A stretch of DNA of 64,000 nucleotides from Pelagimonas sp050633425 (GTDB lineage: Bacteria; Pseudomonadota; Alphaproteobacteria; Rhodobacterales; Rhodobacteraceae). The stretch is taken from positions 45,199-109,198 of the forward strand of contig NZ_JBOEGM010000035.1 of NCBI RefSeq assembly GCF_050633425.1, read 5' to 3'. Shown here one piece after another: positions 26,853-36,365 of the stretch. Every line of letters starts with the position of its first letter. Positions within the stretch are counted from its first letter, which is position 1. The notes under the pieces were generated by a model, which was given only the letters and a program-made list of their open reading frames with translations, had not been told where the DNA came from and made no database searches. Made by a program: the position numbers and the translations under genes.

Positions 26853-27653
26853 CTAAAGTGCATAGCGAATGACCATGCCGTCATAGGCGGGAGTGATATG
26901 GTCGGGGGTTTCCGCTGCCACCGTGGCATAATCCAGGTCGATATGCATGTTGGTCAAAACGGCGCGCTGAGGTCCTGCCCGCGCAATCCATTCGAGCGAC
27001 AGATCGAGATGGGCATGTGTCGGATGTGGCGTGCGGCGCAGCGCATCAAGAATCCAGCAATCCAATCCGCGAAGATGTGGCCAGACGTCATCTGGAATGG
27101 CGGCAACATCTGGCAAATAGGCCAGATCGTTGATCCGAAAGCCCAAAGCGTCAATGGCCCCGTGGTTCACCTCAAAGGGTGTCAGGGTGATATCGCCGCC
27201 TGCACCTGAAATGGTCAAAGGGCCATCAATCGTATGCATGTTCAAAATTGGCGGATAGGGCGAGCCTTGGGGTTGAACAAAAGCATAACCAAACCGCGAA
27301 ATCAGGTCGTTCTGCGTGGGCCCATCTGCCCAGACATTGAGACGTTCACGGGTGTTGAATACGATCTGGCGCAAGTCATCAAGACCGTGAACATGATCCG
27401 CATGACCATGGGTCCAGGCCACGGCGTCAACCTTTTCAACACCGGCATCAATCAACTGTGTGCGCATATCTGGCGATGTATCAATCAGAACGGTTGTGGT
27501 GCCCTCTGGCGTTTCACGTTCAATCAAGAGCGAACACCGGCGACGGCGATTTTTGGGATTGTCAGGGTCGCATTCGCCCCAATGCCCGCCGATGCGCGGC
27601 ACACCGCCAGAGCTCCCACAGCCCAATATGGTAAAGCGTAACTCAGACGTCAT
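26853..27653 (-). CDS. MBL-fold metallo-hydrolase (PhnP/RNase Z-like branch)
   Basis: 266 residues. FTILGCGSSGGVPRIGG is the family opening, and THGHADHVHGLDDLR carries the HxHxDH metal motif. Later ligands are NHGAIDAL (His), LDALR (Asp) and TNMHIDLDY (His). PhnP-type members hydrolyse cyclic ribose phosphates, but gene copies next to tatD are usually unassigned. It overlaps the tatD stop by 4 bases. Confidence 0.88.
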   Translation of the reverse strand: MTSELRFTILGCGSSGGVPRIGGHWGECDPDNPKNRRRRCSLLIERETPEGTTTVLIDTSPDMRTQLIDAGVEKVDAVAWTHGHADHVHGLDDLRQIVFNTRERLNVWADGPTQNDLISRFGYAFVQPQGSPYPPILNMHTIDGPLTISGAGGDITLTPFEVNHGAIDALGFRINDLAYLPDVAAIPDDVWPHLRGLDCWILDALRRTPHPTHAHLDLSLEWIARAGPQRAVLTNMHIDLDYATVAAETPDHITPAYDGMVIRYAL

Positions 27654-28450
27654 GCGGGGGCCTGCGCGATAGCGGCCTTGGCAAAGAGGCGATCAAAATT
27701 GGCTTCGGTTTGTGCGGCGAAATCTGCGTAACTCATGTCGAACACTTCTGCTCCTTTTTGGGCTGTGTTCACCACATAGGAGGGTTCATTGCGTTTGCCG
27801 CGATAGGGGGGCGGGGCCAAATAGGGGCTGTCGGTTTCGACCAAGATGCGATCAACCGGGGCCGTGGCAAAGATATCGCGCAGCTCTTGGCTTTTGGGAA
27901 AGGCGGCAATGCCCGACATCGACAGATAAAACCCAAGATCGAGCGCGGCGCGCCCCAGTTCAGCCGAGCTAGAGAAGCAATGCATGACACATGTATATGA
28001 ACGCGCTTTGTAGGTTTCCGTCAAAATGCGGGCCATATCATCATCCGCAGCACGTGCATGGATGATCAAAGGCAAGCCGGTTTCCTGCGCAGCCTCAATA
28101 TGCACCCGCAGGCTTTGCCTTTGGATATCCGCACTGTCGGCGGTGTAATGGTAATCCAAACCGGTTTCGCCAATGCCTACAAATTTGGGATGTTGTGCCA
28201 GTTTGATCAGCTCATCAACGGTGGCAAGTGGTTCTTCGGCTGCACTCATCGGATGTGTCCCCGCAGCGTAAAAAACAGGGTCATGGGTTTCGGCTATGGC
28301 GCGCACCTGCGGTTCATTGCGAAGGCGGGTGCAGATGGTGACCATGCGTTTCACACCAGCATCCAACGCACGGGCGATAACCTCGGGGCGCTCTTGGTCG
28401 AAATCGGGAAAGTCCAAATGGCAATGGCTATCGGTGATGGAAACGGTCAT
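27650..28450 (-). CDS. TatD-family metal-dependent hydrolase
   Basis: 266 residues from the ATG at 28450, which follows AAGGAG. TDSHCHLDF (HxH metal site), GIGETGLDYHY (Glu ligand), LIIHARAADDD, VMHCFSS and VETDSPYLAPPPYRGKRNEP (final Asp) mark the TIM-barrel TatD fold. TatD proteins act as DNases/hydrolases in DNA repair or quality control. In relatives the tatD-MBL pair follows tmk and holB; here the region upstream changes to accessory genes, so the block is interrupted at about 28500. Confidence 0.93.
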   Translation of the reverse strand: MTVSITDSHCHLDFPDFDQERPEVIARALDAGVKRMVTICTRLRNEPQVRAIAETHDPVFYAAGTHPMSAAEEPLATVDELIKLAQHPKFVGIGETGLDYHYTADSADIQRQSLRVHIEAAQETGLPLIIHARAADDDMARILTETYKARSYTCVMHCFSSSAELGRAALDLGFYLSMSGIAAFPKSQELRDIFATAPVDRILVETDSPYLAPPPYRGKRNEPSYVVNTAQKGAEVFDMSYADFAAQTEANFDRLFAKAAIAQAPA

Positions 28451-28811
28451 GGGAACTCCTTGCCTCGCTGGTATCGGGGAACGCAGCAGCGGGGTCAAGA
28501 CACGAGCGCTGGGCAATTGGCGGACTCGGTTTTGTGGTGACTGATATTGTGAACCGGATGCTGACGAAAATGACGAACATGGCGATGTGCGTGAATGTGC
28601 GGTTTTGTCGATTACGTCAGGCTGCCCATGCTTAGACAGATTGGTTTGGTGATCGCTCGTAACTCTTGGTTATTGTTTTAAAACATGGTCGCATGTCGCC
28701 CCAACGGATCATTTTACCGCAATTTTTAATCACAACCGGAAGCTCTGTTATCCGATGATAAACGCTTTTGAACATAGCGTATCAGCAATTATAAACCTCG
28801 GGATAAAAGCC

Positions 28812-29384
28812 ATGAAAACGATCATCAAAGCCGCTCTCGCCGCCTCACTCTGGGCCACACCTCTGTTCGCGGTGGAATACGAATCTGCAATGCAGGATTT
28901 TCTGGACGGGAACATTCGTTCTTGGGCGACGTCACCTGAAATCGTGTCGGCCATTCACGCGCAAAACGAACGCACCGCTGGGTTGGACGAAGCGCAGATC
29001 ATCAATCTTGACACCGTCTGGCGGTCCGAGATCGGTGAAAGCGACACGCCGACAATCACACCCGTATTGTCCAACGCCGCCGCCGAATTCCTGCGCGGTC
29101 AGGTGGCACTTATGGATGGCGTGATTACCGAAATTTTCATCATGGATTCCGTCGGTTTGAATGTAGCGGCTTCGGATATCACCTCTGACTATTGGCAGGG
29201 AGATGAAGCAAAATTCACCGAAACCTATGCCATTGGCGCCGACGCTGTTCATTTTAGCGAAGTAGATTTCGATGAGTCGAGCCAATCCTATCAGGTCCAG
29301 ATTTCTTTGACGATTGTTGATCCAGCATCTGGCGATGCAATCGGTGCAATGACAATCGGGGTGGTCGCAGACGCTCTGATGTAA
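28812..29384 (+). CDS. Secreted Cache/PDC-like sensory-domain protein
   Basis: 190 residues with a Sec signal peptide (MKTIIKAALAASLWATPLFA). The mature protein is a free single Cache-like domain: a long N-terminal helix, then ITEIFIMDSVGLNVAASDITSDYWQGDEAKF, the strand-loop-strand with the ligand-pocket DYWQGDE, and closing strands VQISLTIVDPASGDAIGAMTIGV. Such domains are usually extracellular parts of chemoreceptors, but here there is no membrane anchor. A chemoreceptor gene follows after 45 bases. The start at 28812 gives the signal peptide. A soluble ligand-binding partner for the receptor is my inference. Confidence 0.72.
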   Translation: MKTIIKAALAASLWATPLFAVEYESAMQDFLDGNIRSWATSPEIVSAIHAQNERTAGLDEAQIINLDTVWRSEIGESDTPTITPVLSNAAAEFLRGQVALMDGVITEIFIMDSVGLNVAASDITSDYWQGDEAKFTETYAIGADAVHFSEVDFDESSQSYQVQISLTIVDPASGDAIGAMTIGVVADALM

Positions 29385-29429
29385 CCTTGCCAGCCAGCTA
29401 AACAACGTCAGCTAAGCAACGGTGGATCA

Positions 29430-31184
29430 ATGACAAATCTAAAAAAACACTCCCTTTTGAACAAGGCCTTTAGCTCATTATTTGTAAAATGTGCTGGCTT
29501 AATGACTGTCACCACCATTGTTGTCGCTGGGATCTTAACGGTCTTGTCGGCAAAGCTGGCGGACGACCTTATTTTCCAATCGGTTGAACATAAGGTTCAA
29601 AACACATTGGGGCAAAAGGCCGGGGCGCTTGCAAACCCGGTCAAATTTAAGGTCGCAGACAAGATTGAAGCGGAAGTTTTGGATGCCCTTCAATTGCTTG
29701 GTGACGATGGCTTGGCGATTGTCGTCCTGGGAGTGAACGGCGACGTTCTCTTCGCCTCCGAAGCGGATGAACAGCGGATTGAGCAGTTAAAGCTTACGGC
29801 GGCCCAAGCCATTGAAAACGGTGACGTGGCGAGTTCCCAGTCAGGGTCTATTTTAGCCGAACCTATTACGGCTGGAAAAGACGCAAAGCTGATTGGTGCG
29901 ATCTCACTTGAATGGAGCGCGGCCGCAGCGCAAGCCGCAATTCTGTCTGAGAAAATCGAGATTGTAGCCTGGGGCGGCGCGATTTTTGTTCTTATGTCAG
30001 TTTTGACGATCTACCTGCTGCGTCGGTTCCTTGGGCAACCCACGCACCAACTGGGACAAGCAATGGCGCGGGTTTCTGCCCGAGATTACGACACCGAAAT
30101 CGCGATGAAGAACCGCCCGGATGAATTGGGCACCGTTGCTCGCCATTTGGCGTCTTTGGTGGAAACACTGCGCGAGGCACGCGACAGTGAGACCGAAAAA
30201 GAACGCCAAAGAGAAATTCAGATTTCGGTCGTCGAAAGACTTGGGGCCGGTTTGATTCAGCTGGCGGATGGTGTGCTCCACGAAGAGATCGACGAAGCCT
30301 TTCCTGGGCAGTATGAGAGCTTGAAAGATAACTTCAATCGCGCTCTGACAGGCTTGAATTCAGTTATCGCTCAAGTTGATACAAACTCCACAAATATTCT
30401 GGGACATGCAGATGAAATCGCTCAGGCGTCGGTAAACCTGTCTCGACGGACCGAGACACAAGCTGCGACTCTGGAGCAATCAGCCGCAGCGCTGGACCAA
30501 ATGCTGGAGCAGATCAAAGAAGCCGCCAATGCTGCGGAGGAAACGGATACTGCGGTGCAAACCACCAGCGAGCTTGCCACCAAGAGTGGCGAGGTTATGC
30601 ATTCGGCAATTAGCGCCATGAGCGAAATTGAGAAGTCTTCGGAGCAGATTAGCAGCATTATCAAGGTTATTGACGACATCGCTTTTCAAACCAACCTTTT
30701 GGCATTGAACGCAGGGGTTGAGGCTGCGCGGGCTGGCGAGACGGGTAAGGGATTTGCGGTTGTTGCGGCAGAAGTCCAAGGGCTTGCGCAACGCAGCGCC
30801 GAGGCCGCTCAGCAAATCAAGGACTTGATTGTTGGGTCAACAAATCAGGTCCAAGACGGTGTTCAACTTGTTCAGAGTGCGGGAGCAGCCTTAGAAGAGG
30901 TGCGAAACAATGTATCTGGCATCTCGACGATGGTTGGGGGCATCGCCAAGCGCGCGTCGGTCCAAGCTGAAGGTCTGAACGAAATCACGATTGGTGTGAC
31001 AAACTTGGATCGAGTGACACAACAAAATGCGGGAATGGTCGAAGAAACATCTACGGCTGCGCAGATGCTTCGAAAGCAGGCCCTTGATTTGACCGAACTG
31101 GTTGGGGAGTTTTCTTTGAACAAGGTCTCTCCTGGTGACGTCGCTCCAATGCAAGATGCGGAGGGGGCCGACAAAGCTGCGTAA
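29430..31184 (+). CDS. Methyl-accepting chemotaxis protein
   Basis: 584 residues. First membrane helix about 22-42; periplasmic domain about 43-176, with a short PAS-like strand pair (DDGLAIVVLGVNGDVLFAS); second helix about 178-197; HAMP about 198-252 with a second HAMP-like segment to 315; then a long coiled signalling domain whose hairpin tip IDDIAFQTNLLALNAGVEAA spans 415-434. It has no CheR-binding pentapeptide at the C-terminus. It relays ligand occupancy to CheA/CheW. The preceding gene encodes a secreted Cache-like protein, likely its sensing partner. Confidence 0.93.
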   Translation: MTNLKKHSLLNKAFSSLFVKCAGLMTVTTIVVAGILTVLSAKLADDLIFQSVEHKVQNTLGQKAGALANPVKFKVADKIEAEVLDALQLLGDDGLAIVVLGVNGDVLFASEADEQRIEQLKLTAAQAIENGDVASSQSGSILAEPITAGKDAKLIGAISLEWSAAAAQAAILSEKIEIVAWGGAIFVLMSVLTIYLLRRFLGQPTHQLGQAMARVSARDYDTEIAMKNRPDELGTVARHLASLVETLREARDSETEKERQREIQISVVERLGAGLIQLADGVLHEEIDEAFPGQYESLKDNFNRALTGLNSVIAQVDTNSTNILGHADEIAQASVNLSRRTETQAATLEQSAAALDQMLEQIKEAANAAEETDTAVQTTSELATKSGEVMHSAISAMSEIEKSSEQISSIIKVIDDIAFQTNLLALNAGVEAARAGETGKGFAVVAAEVQGLAQRSAEAAQQIKDLIVGSTNQVQDGVQLVQSAGAALEEVRNNVSGISTMVGGIAKRASVQAEGLNEITIGVTNLDRVTQQNAGMVEETSTAAQMLRKQALDLTELVGEFSLNKVSPGDVAPMQDAEGADKAA

Positions 31185-31574
31185 TCGGTGGTGCTTTCTT
31201 AGGAACGAGTATGGGCAGCTGTGACAAAGGAATACCCGGTTGCCCAGTTGAGATCGGTTGTGATGATTGGGCGTAAATGAGTGCTGGTTTGGACTTCTCA
31301 AAAGCATGGTTGGATGTCACAGCACGAGACATGATCGGGTTTCAAGTCATGTCTCACCCCCCCCAACACAATAGTCATGGGACGCAGGGAACAAAGCTCT
31401 GTTTTTCAATCGGATCAACAGTATGTATGAGACATTTTTTAGCTGTGCAATGAAACGGCAGGGACAGCCCTAGCGCTCGGTAAGCCAGTACCGGCACCTT
31501 TTACGCAGTGTGTTATGGCCCTAAATCGTACGGCATCACGGATTCCAATAACCCGATAACTCCGCCAGCGCTCT
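31185..31574. other. Intergenic stretch, nothing recognised
   Basis: About 390 bases between two convergent genes. It contains a run of nine C at about 31358 and no clear hairpin with a T-tract, gene or repeat. Confidence 0.4.
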
Positions 31575-33323
31575 CTAAGTGCCGACTTCGATCTGAACCG
31601 CATCAAGGTTGCCAAGCTGAAAATCCGCATGGCTCAGCCAGAATTGGATCGCACCGCCAGCGCCGAAAGACCAATCGCAAAGCAGCGAATAAGGAAGTTG
31701 CAACAGCAGCAGATCTTCACCCGGTGCTTCGCTTCCCTGAATTCCGGCGGTGTGCCCCAAAATTTGAATCGGTCCGATCGACGATGTCGGATGCCAAGAA
31801 GCGGCGACCTTTCGAAGGCGATTGGCTATGTCGTCTGGAAAGACGGATGGATCGGTGGAAAGACTACCGATAACGCCGTGTGCTACCGCGTTTTGGTAAA
31901 ACTCGAGCATTCGCGTTGGGCTGTTTACCCCCCATTCAGGCGACCCAAAACGATCTTCAAGCATGATGCCGCCTTCTGCATCAAGCGAGCGCCAGAACGT
32001 CATAAACGCCTTGCGGTCCTTTGCGCTGGTTGCCTCGTTTCGTGGTCGTTTGTTAGCAAGCTGTTGCCACGCTTGAATTTCCAAGCGAAGCTCAGCAAGA
32101 TCAGTGAGTGCCGCTCGCGTCCGATTGATTTCGGCCGTTCGGTCTTTTTCAGCCCCCTTGATCCACAGGCTAGGGACCTCGCACTCCGGCTGTTGGCCCG
32201 CATTCGCCGCGATGCGATCATGATAGAATGCTTCAGTTAGGTCGACCAAAAGAATGTGTTGTTCGAGCAACCGTTGAATAACGCCCCAAACATGGGGAAA
32301 ACAGTCAAACTCACTTGTGTCAATTCTCAGTTGGCGCGGCTTCAAACGCCCGCCTGCCGCGTTAAGAGCATCAAACATGTGCTCGAAGAAATCTCCAGGA
32401 TCATCCCCAAACGGCTCTAGAAGCGCGTTGGGTATTTCCAGATTATAGTCATAGCAATGGTAACTGGTCGGGGCTTGCGTCTCTAAACGCGGGGCAAGTG
32501 GCCATTTGGGACCCACCGACAATGGGGGCACATCGTTTTCGTACAACCAGCCGGTCTTCAATTCTGGCAACGCGTGATTGCGATAGTGCGAGGTGTAGGG
32601 TTCAAGCCCGGCCGGTGGTGTGTGTTCAAACGCGCCGTTCAATGTGTGATGCTGCACCAGCGGATCGGATGTCGTGGCATCTTTGGGGGGCTCAAAAACA
32701 AAAAGCGCCCCTTCATCCGGAAATAGCTTACGCAAACCAAAATCGGCGGGAAGGTCAGCCAAGTCAAACTGGCAAAGAAAGCGGCACGGCGTTCTTCTGC
32801 CGTCTTTTCCGGTTGTATGTGGCCAGATCATCGACGACGGCGCAAATGGCATACCACCACAAAAGCTATGATCGTCGGGTGAGGCAGGGCGGAGAACGGG
32901 GTCAAAAATCAGTGCCGTGCGCATGCTGGAGGCAAAGAAATCCCGGACCTTCCCTTCGGGAAGTGAGGTGAGAATGGAGCGTTGCTTGGCGTTCAGGACA
33001 GGGACGTCTTGCGCCAACAATGCGCGCCGCGCCGCATCCCGATCAGATTGTTGGTTGCGCTGGTGTTCAAGGGCACCGGTTTTTTTCAACAAGTCTCGTT
33101 GTCTGGTCACCATCGCCGTACCGTGCTCGGCGAATTGTTTGAACCAGTCGGAAACATTGTCGTCGCGCGATGCCAATTTCTCGTTTTCCTCCGTCAGCTC
33201 CATCAATTCCGCAGGTGTCAGCCTGCTTGGATCACCGCCCATTCCTCTGATCATCCGTTTGGTCAGGTCCTGAGACTGTGTCCTTTTTTTTGAATTCAAA
33301 AGGTTTCTTATAATCGAAAACAT
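31575..33323 (-). CDS. DUF1963 (YwqG-like) domain protein
   Basis: 582 residues, cytoplasmic. A helical, highly charged N-terminal part (about 1-100) precedes the region with FCGGMPFAPSSMIWPHTT, CRFLCQFDLADLP, and C-terminal LLLQLPYSLLCDWSFGAGGAIQFWLSHADFQ. These are typical of DUF1963 proteins, which share the SMI1/KNR4-like neighbourhood and are often found in immunity or toxin contexts. The insert of about 200 residues between the halves is larger than in short YwqG proteins. The start at 33323 is preferred; a 45-residue longer frame to 33458 has a non-conserved leader. Confidence 0.75.
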   Translation of the reverse strand: MFSIIRNLLNSKKRTQSQDLTKRMIRGMGGDPSRLTPAELMELTEENEKLASRDDNVSDWFKQFAEHGTAMVTRQRDLLKKTGALEHQRNQQSDRDAARRALLAQDVPVLNAKQRSILTSLPEGKVRDFFASSMRTALIFDPVLRPASPDDHSFCGGMPFAPSSMIWPHTTGKDGRRTPCRFLCQFDLADLPADFGLRKLFPDEGALFVFEPPKDATTSDPLVQHHTLNGAFEHTPPAGLEPYTSHYRNHALPELKTGWLYENDVPPLSVGPKWPLAPRLETQAPTSYHCYDYNLEIPNALLEPFGDDPGDFFEHMFDALNAAGGRLKPRQLRIDTSEFDCFPHVWGVIQRLLEQHILLVDLTEAFYHDRIAANAGQQPECEVPSLWIKGAEKDRTAEINRTRAALTDLAELRLEIQAWQQLANKRPRNEATSAKDRKAFMTFWRSLDAEGGIMLEDRFGSPEWGVNSPTRMLEFYQNAVAHGVIGSLSTDPSVFPDDIANRLRKVAASWHPTSSIGPIQILGHTAGIQGSEAPGEDLLLLQLPYSLLCDWSFGAGGAIQFWLSHADFQLGNLDAVQIEVGT

Positions 33324-33794
33324 TACTGCAACCTTGTTAAAACGGCGTGGATTTAGTGGCCCATTATTGTGCCACGAATATGGCATAGATTGGAAATGAT
33401 GGGGGCCCAGCTTTGAGACCCGGAAGAGCATCCGTTCCACTGAGGCATCGGGGTGCAAAGCTTTGCTATAGGGATGGTGCGTCTAAGGAGAACTACCACA
33501 ACCAAGAGAAGGGCAGCGCATAGAGACTTTTCCAAGACAAACCCTTGCGTAAAAATCACTTTTTATCAAGCTCTTGAAAGGTAGGTGAGGCAATCCTTTA
33601 TCTCCATTCACGTTACGTTATGTAACATCTAGGTTGAAACGCGAATGGCCGAAATTCCTATACGAAACATTACACTATTGCACAGGCTCGCTTCTTCCGA
33701 TCGCCAGGTAATCTACCGCCGGGATGCAGCTGCACCAATCTCTGGTAGACGATATCAGCGCAGGCCTCGTAAATTGCATCAAACTCCTCGAAAA

Positions 33795-34250
33795 TCAATT
33801 TTTGACAGGTAGCTCACTACGCTTACGCCAAAACGAAAAGCCGATGACTGCGCCAACAAGCGCCAACATCAACCAGTGCTCGCCAGAAATGTAATGTGTG
33901 AAACTCGACGTTTCGGTGGTCACGTTCTGGAAGAAACCTTGGGTATGAGAATTAACGGCCATGTGAAAAATCACAGTTGTCCACACTCTGCTGGATCGTA
34001 TTCGGATCCAAGCCATAATTGTGCTAAGTCCTACGTCTGCGACAAGGCCGATAGCCAACATCGGAAACGATGAAACGTCTAATCGCGGCCCCATCAAAAA
34101 AACCAACAATGGCCAGTGAAACACAGCCCAGATCAGGCCACTAATCACCGAAGTTTTGCTAAAGTCATAGTGCTTAAAAAGCTCGGGAACCAAAAATCCG
34201 CGCTAGCCCAATTCCTCGCCGATGCCATGATTGCTGTTTTTGTTCGCCAT
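33795..34250 (-). pseudogene. CPBP intramembrane protease (abortive-infection-like) pseudogene, in-frame stop in active-site motif
   Basis: The intact 132-residue part (33795-34193) has membrane segments and two of the three CPBP motifs: IWAVFHWP (FxxxH-like) and FHMAVN. Reading upstream in the same frame gives GEELG-stop-RGFLVPELF: the TAG at 34203-34205 replaces Trp of the EELGWRGF catalytic motif. Upstream of that, the frame reaches ATG at 34248-34250 with no further protease sequence, so the N-terminal half is missing. These proteins cleave prenylated substrates; this copy cannot be functional unless the stop is read through. Confidence 0.8.
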
Positions 34251-34311
34251 GGTGCGCTGTAAACTCGACTTTCAGCGATGCCGCCTCAATTGTCCATGCC
34301 GCGTCGACACG

Positions 34312-34427
34312 AACGGCCCACACCCGCCGTTGGCCAGAGGTCCAAGCGCTGCATTGCAGCTTCCCCGAAGCAGCCGTTCGACACATCATGCAGCGTTTTT
34401 GTTGGCCAGAGGTCTGTAATGCGGGAC
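34312..34427 (-). repeat. Copy A of an inverted dispersed repeat
   Basis: Read on the minus strand, this ~116-bp segment matches 36933-37048 on the plus strand. The inner 89 bp (34312-34400) match at about 80 % by eye, with conserved runs TCGAACGGCTG, GGGGAAGCTGCA and CGGCGGGT. The remaining 27 bp match weakly. It abuts the CPBP pseudogene. Confidence 0.75.
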
Positions 34428-34590
34428 AAAGTGTTAATTCTCTGCGGCTGCGCCAAAGTCTGCTTTGTCGCTTGCGCAACGGATGCGCTCATTTTGTTAC
34501 TTGATCCGAGAAGACGCCTAGACACTACAACGCTAACTTGCGAAGAGGGGCGCACTCTTTGAATGCGGAAGTAATGAGTGAGGCGGCACA

Positions 34591-35388
34591 ATGAATGCGA
34601 TTGAGATATTACGCGACGCTTTGTTTGTTATTCTGATAAATTGGCGGCAAGCGATAAGAATTTTTCTTGTCCCATTAGGACTAATCGTCGGCGTTTTTGC
34701 CAGTGTCATGATTTTTGGGACACTATCGGTCAAGATTGACGGGCAAACAGTTCAGGTTCCTAGTCCCTTCCTATTTGTACTATTTCCATTGTTCCTCTTC
34801 CTGATTTTTTGGCCTGTTGTAGCATGGCACCGACTGTTGGTTCTTGGTGAACAGCCAACAGGTTTTGCGCCAACTATTAAGTTTAAGCCTGTGTTACGAT
34901 ATGTTTTAAATCTTTTCGGGTTGGGCATGCTAATTTCCTTGCTAATGCTTCCGGTCATGGCATTCATCGGTCCGATGATGATCAGTGAACTAGACCCCGA
35001 AGCTATATCTAGGGGTGAAATGCCGCCGCTTAAGTTCTTTATCTGGCCTACTCTTGCATCCTTACCTGCACTCTACTTAGGCATACGGCTTTGCCTCATT
35101 CTTCCAGGCGCTGCAGTCGAAAACCATGTCGGTTTGTCTGGATCATGGGATTACACCAGTAGTAAAGGTACATCTTTGCTGTTGATCGTGCTCCTAGCAG
35201 CGACTTTTTCAATAGTTTTGCAGATCATTCTTAGCGCGATTACCCCCAGTCTTTTCGAGGCACCACAAGGTGTACTAACAGTCTTCCAGCTCACTCAGTT
35301 CATTGGTCAGATGATTGGCTCACTCTTTGTTATCTCGGTCATGAGCACCATGTTTCTTGTCTTTGTTCAGGACAAATTACCCAACTAA
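34591..35388 (+). CDS. Hypothetical multipass membrane protein
   Basis: 265 residues with about six membrane helices (near 27-47, 61-84, 110-130, 150-172, 198-222, 235-258). The order resembles proteins with a YIP1/glycerophosphoryl-phosphodiesterase-type membrane domain, but I do not recognise it. The gene looks AT-richer than its neighbours (GCG/CGG codons sparse, TTT/ATT common), which fits recent acquisition. It lies inside the segment bounded by the inverted repeats. Confidence 0.6.
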   Translation: MNAIEILRDALFVILINWRQAIRIFLVPLGLIVGVFASVMIFGTLSVKIDGQTVQVPSPFLFVLFPLFLFLIFWPVVAWHRLLVLGEQPTGFAPTIKFKPVLRYVLNLFGLGMLISLLMLPVMAFIGPMMISELDPEAISRGEMPPLKFFIWPTLASLPALYLGIRLCLILPGAAVENHVGLSGSWDYTSSKGTSLLLIVLLAATFSIVLQIILSAITPSLFEAPQGVLTVFQLTQFIGQMIGSLFVISVMSTMFLVFVQDKLPN

Positions 35389-35714
35389 GCGCAAGTTCAG
35401 TCATTGCCAATATCGAAAAGCCGCCATTAGGGCACGCTGCAACATCCGTCTCAATGGGCTCAGACCTGCCCTCGACCTCTAGAGCTGGTCATTTCCAGTA
35501 TGAATGTCCGCTCTAGGGAACGTCGAGGCAAACAGTTGGCACCTGCAGCAACGCCGGTCGCAATCGCCCGACATTGGTCATTTTGGGCTGAAATCAGCCA
35601 CTGGGCAGCGTTGATCACACATGATTTCGCCGCAGGTGTGCTGCCGCATCGCCGCAAGGCGGCTTGGAGCCCAGATTAACCGATGCAGTAAGACGCACCA
35701 ATGGCCGTTGTCTG
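35389..35714. other. Intergenic stretch, nothing recognised
   Basis: About 325 bases between two convergent genes. It contains direct and inverted GC-rich scraps (for example GCAAGGCGGC) but no gene or terminator that I can support. Confidence 0.3.
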
Positions 35715-36287
35715 TCAGTGTTTGTCGCCGGTGCGTAAACGGCTCATTGTGACAGGTGAGATCCCTAAAAAGGATGCAATCAACATATGGGGAAAGATGT
35801 CTTCATAGCCGGGAAATGCTCGGCGAAACCAAGTGAGCCGCTCAGCCCCTTTAAGAGCGGCGAGGCACCACTCTCGATCTACCTTCCGGCTTAGCGCGTC
35901 CCGCAGAACACCATTGGCCCAATTTCGGATGGGCTCAGATGAAATCATCCGATTTGAAAGTAGATCACTGTCGATCCTTGCAAACAGGGCATCGGTCGTT
36001 GCCACAATGGACACGAGCGACACACCGCCGCGCGTTCGAGCGATATTTGGCGTGATAACGCAGGGACCCAGATAAAACTCGACGCTAACTTCTTTGCCGT
36101 CGTGGTCACAAATACTGCTCACCAGGCACCCCTCTAAAAGAACGAATTCGTCTGTTTCGGGTTGTTCCTGTCGGGTAAGGTGCGCCCCCTTGTTCAAACG
36201 CTTTCGTTTCCAATCAGATGCAAAATCGTCCGCGCAAGCCCTATCTGGCAGGTCGGGAGACTGCATCAGAAACGTCCGTAAATCCAT
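35715..36287 (-). CDS. Crp/Fnr-family transcriptional regulator
   Basis: 190 residues. Residues about 30-110 form a cyclic-nucleotide-binding-type barrel (FVLLEGCLVSSICDHDGKEVSVEFYLGPCVI), and the C-terminal 140-186 a winged helix whose recognition helix is LGISPVTMSRLRTG. No N-terminal cysteine cluster for a 4Fe-4S centre is visible, so it is not a canonical FNR oxygen sensor. Cys18 and Cys60-like residues are scattered. The start at 36287 matches the domain; the upstream 22 codons are unconserved. A palindrome at 36299-36312 lies in the promoter gap shared with the divergent membrane-protein gene. Confidence 0.85.
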   Translation of the reverse strand: MDLRTFLMQSPDLPDRACADDFASDWKRKRLNKGAHLTRQEQPETDEFVLLEGCLVSSICDHDGKEVSVEFYLGPCVITPNIARTRGGVSLVSIVATTDALFARIDSDLLSNRMISSEPIRNWANGVLRDALSRKVDREWCLAALKGAERLTWFRRAFPGYEDIFPHMLIASFLGISPVTMSRLRTGDKH

Positions 36288-36298
36288 CTCAGCGTGCC

Positions 36299-36312
36299 TT
36301 ATCAAATGATAA
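36299..36312. promoter_or_regulatory. Palindrome TTATCA-AA-TGATAA in the divergent promoter
   Basis: Perfect 6-bp arms around a 2-base centre, 12 bases from the Crp/Fnr start and 54 from the divergent gene start. It differs from the canonical FNR site (TTGAT-N4-ATCAA). It could be the autoregulatory operator of the Crp/Fnr protein. Confidence 0.4.
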
Positions 36313-36365
36313 TGCGGGTGACCGCGTCTGAGGGCATGTGTGGCACAGATCAAGGAGTTTACAAA

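Noticed and set aside
36299..36312. FNR box in the Crp/Fnr promoter
   Set aside because: The palindrome TTATCA-AA-TGATAA does not fit TTGAT-N4-ATCAA, and the regulator lacks the N-terminal Cys cluster of FNR.
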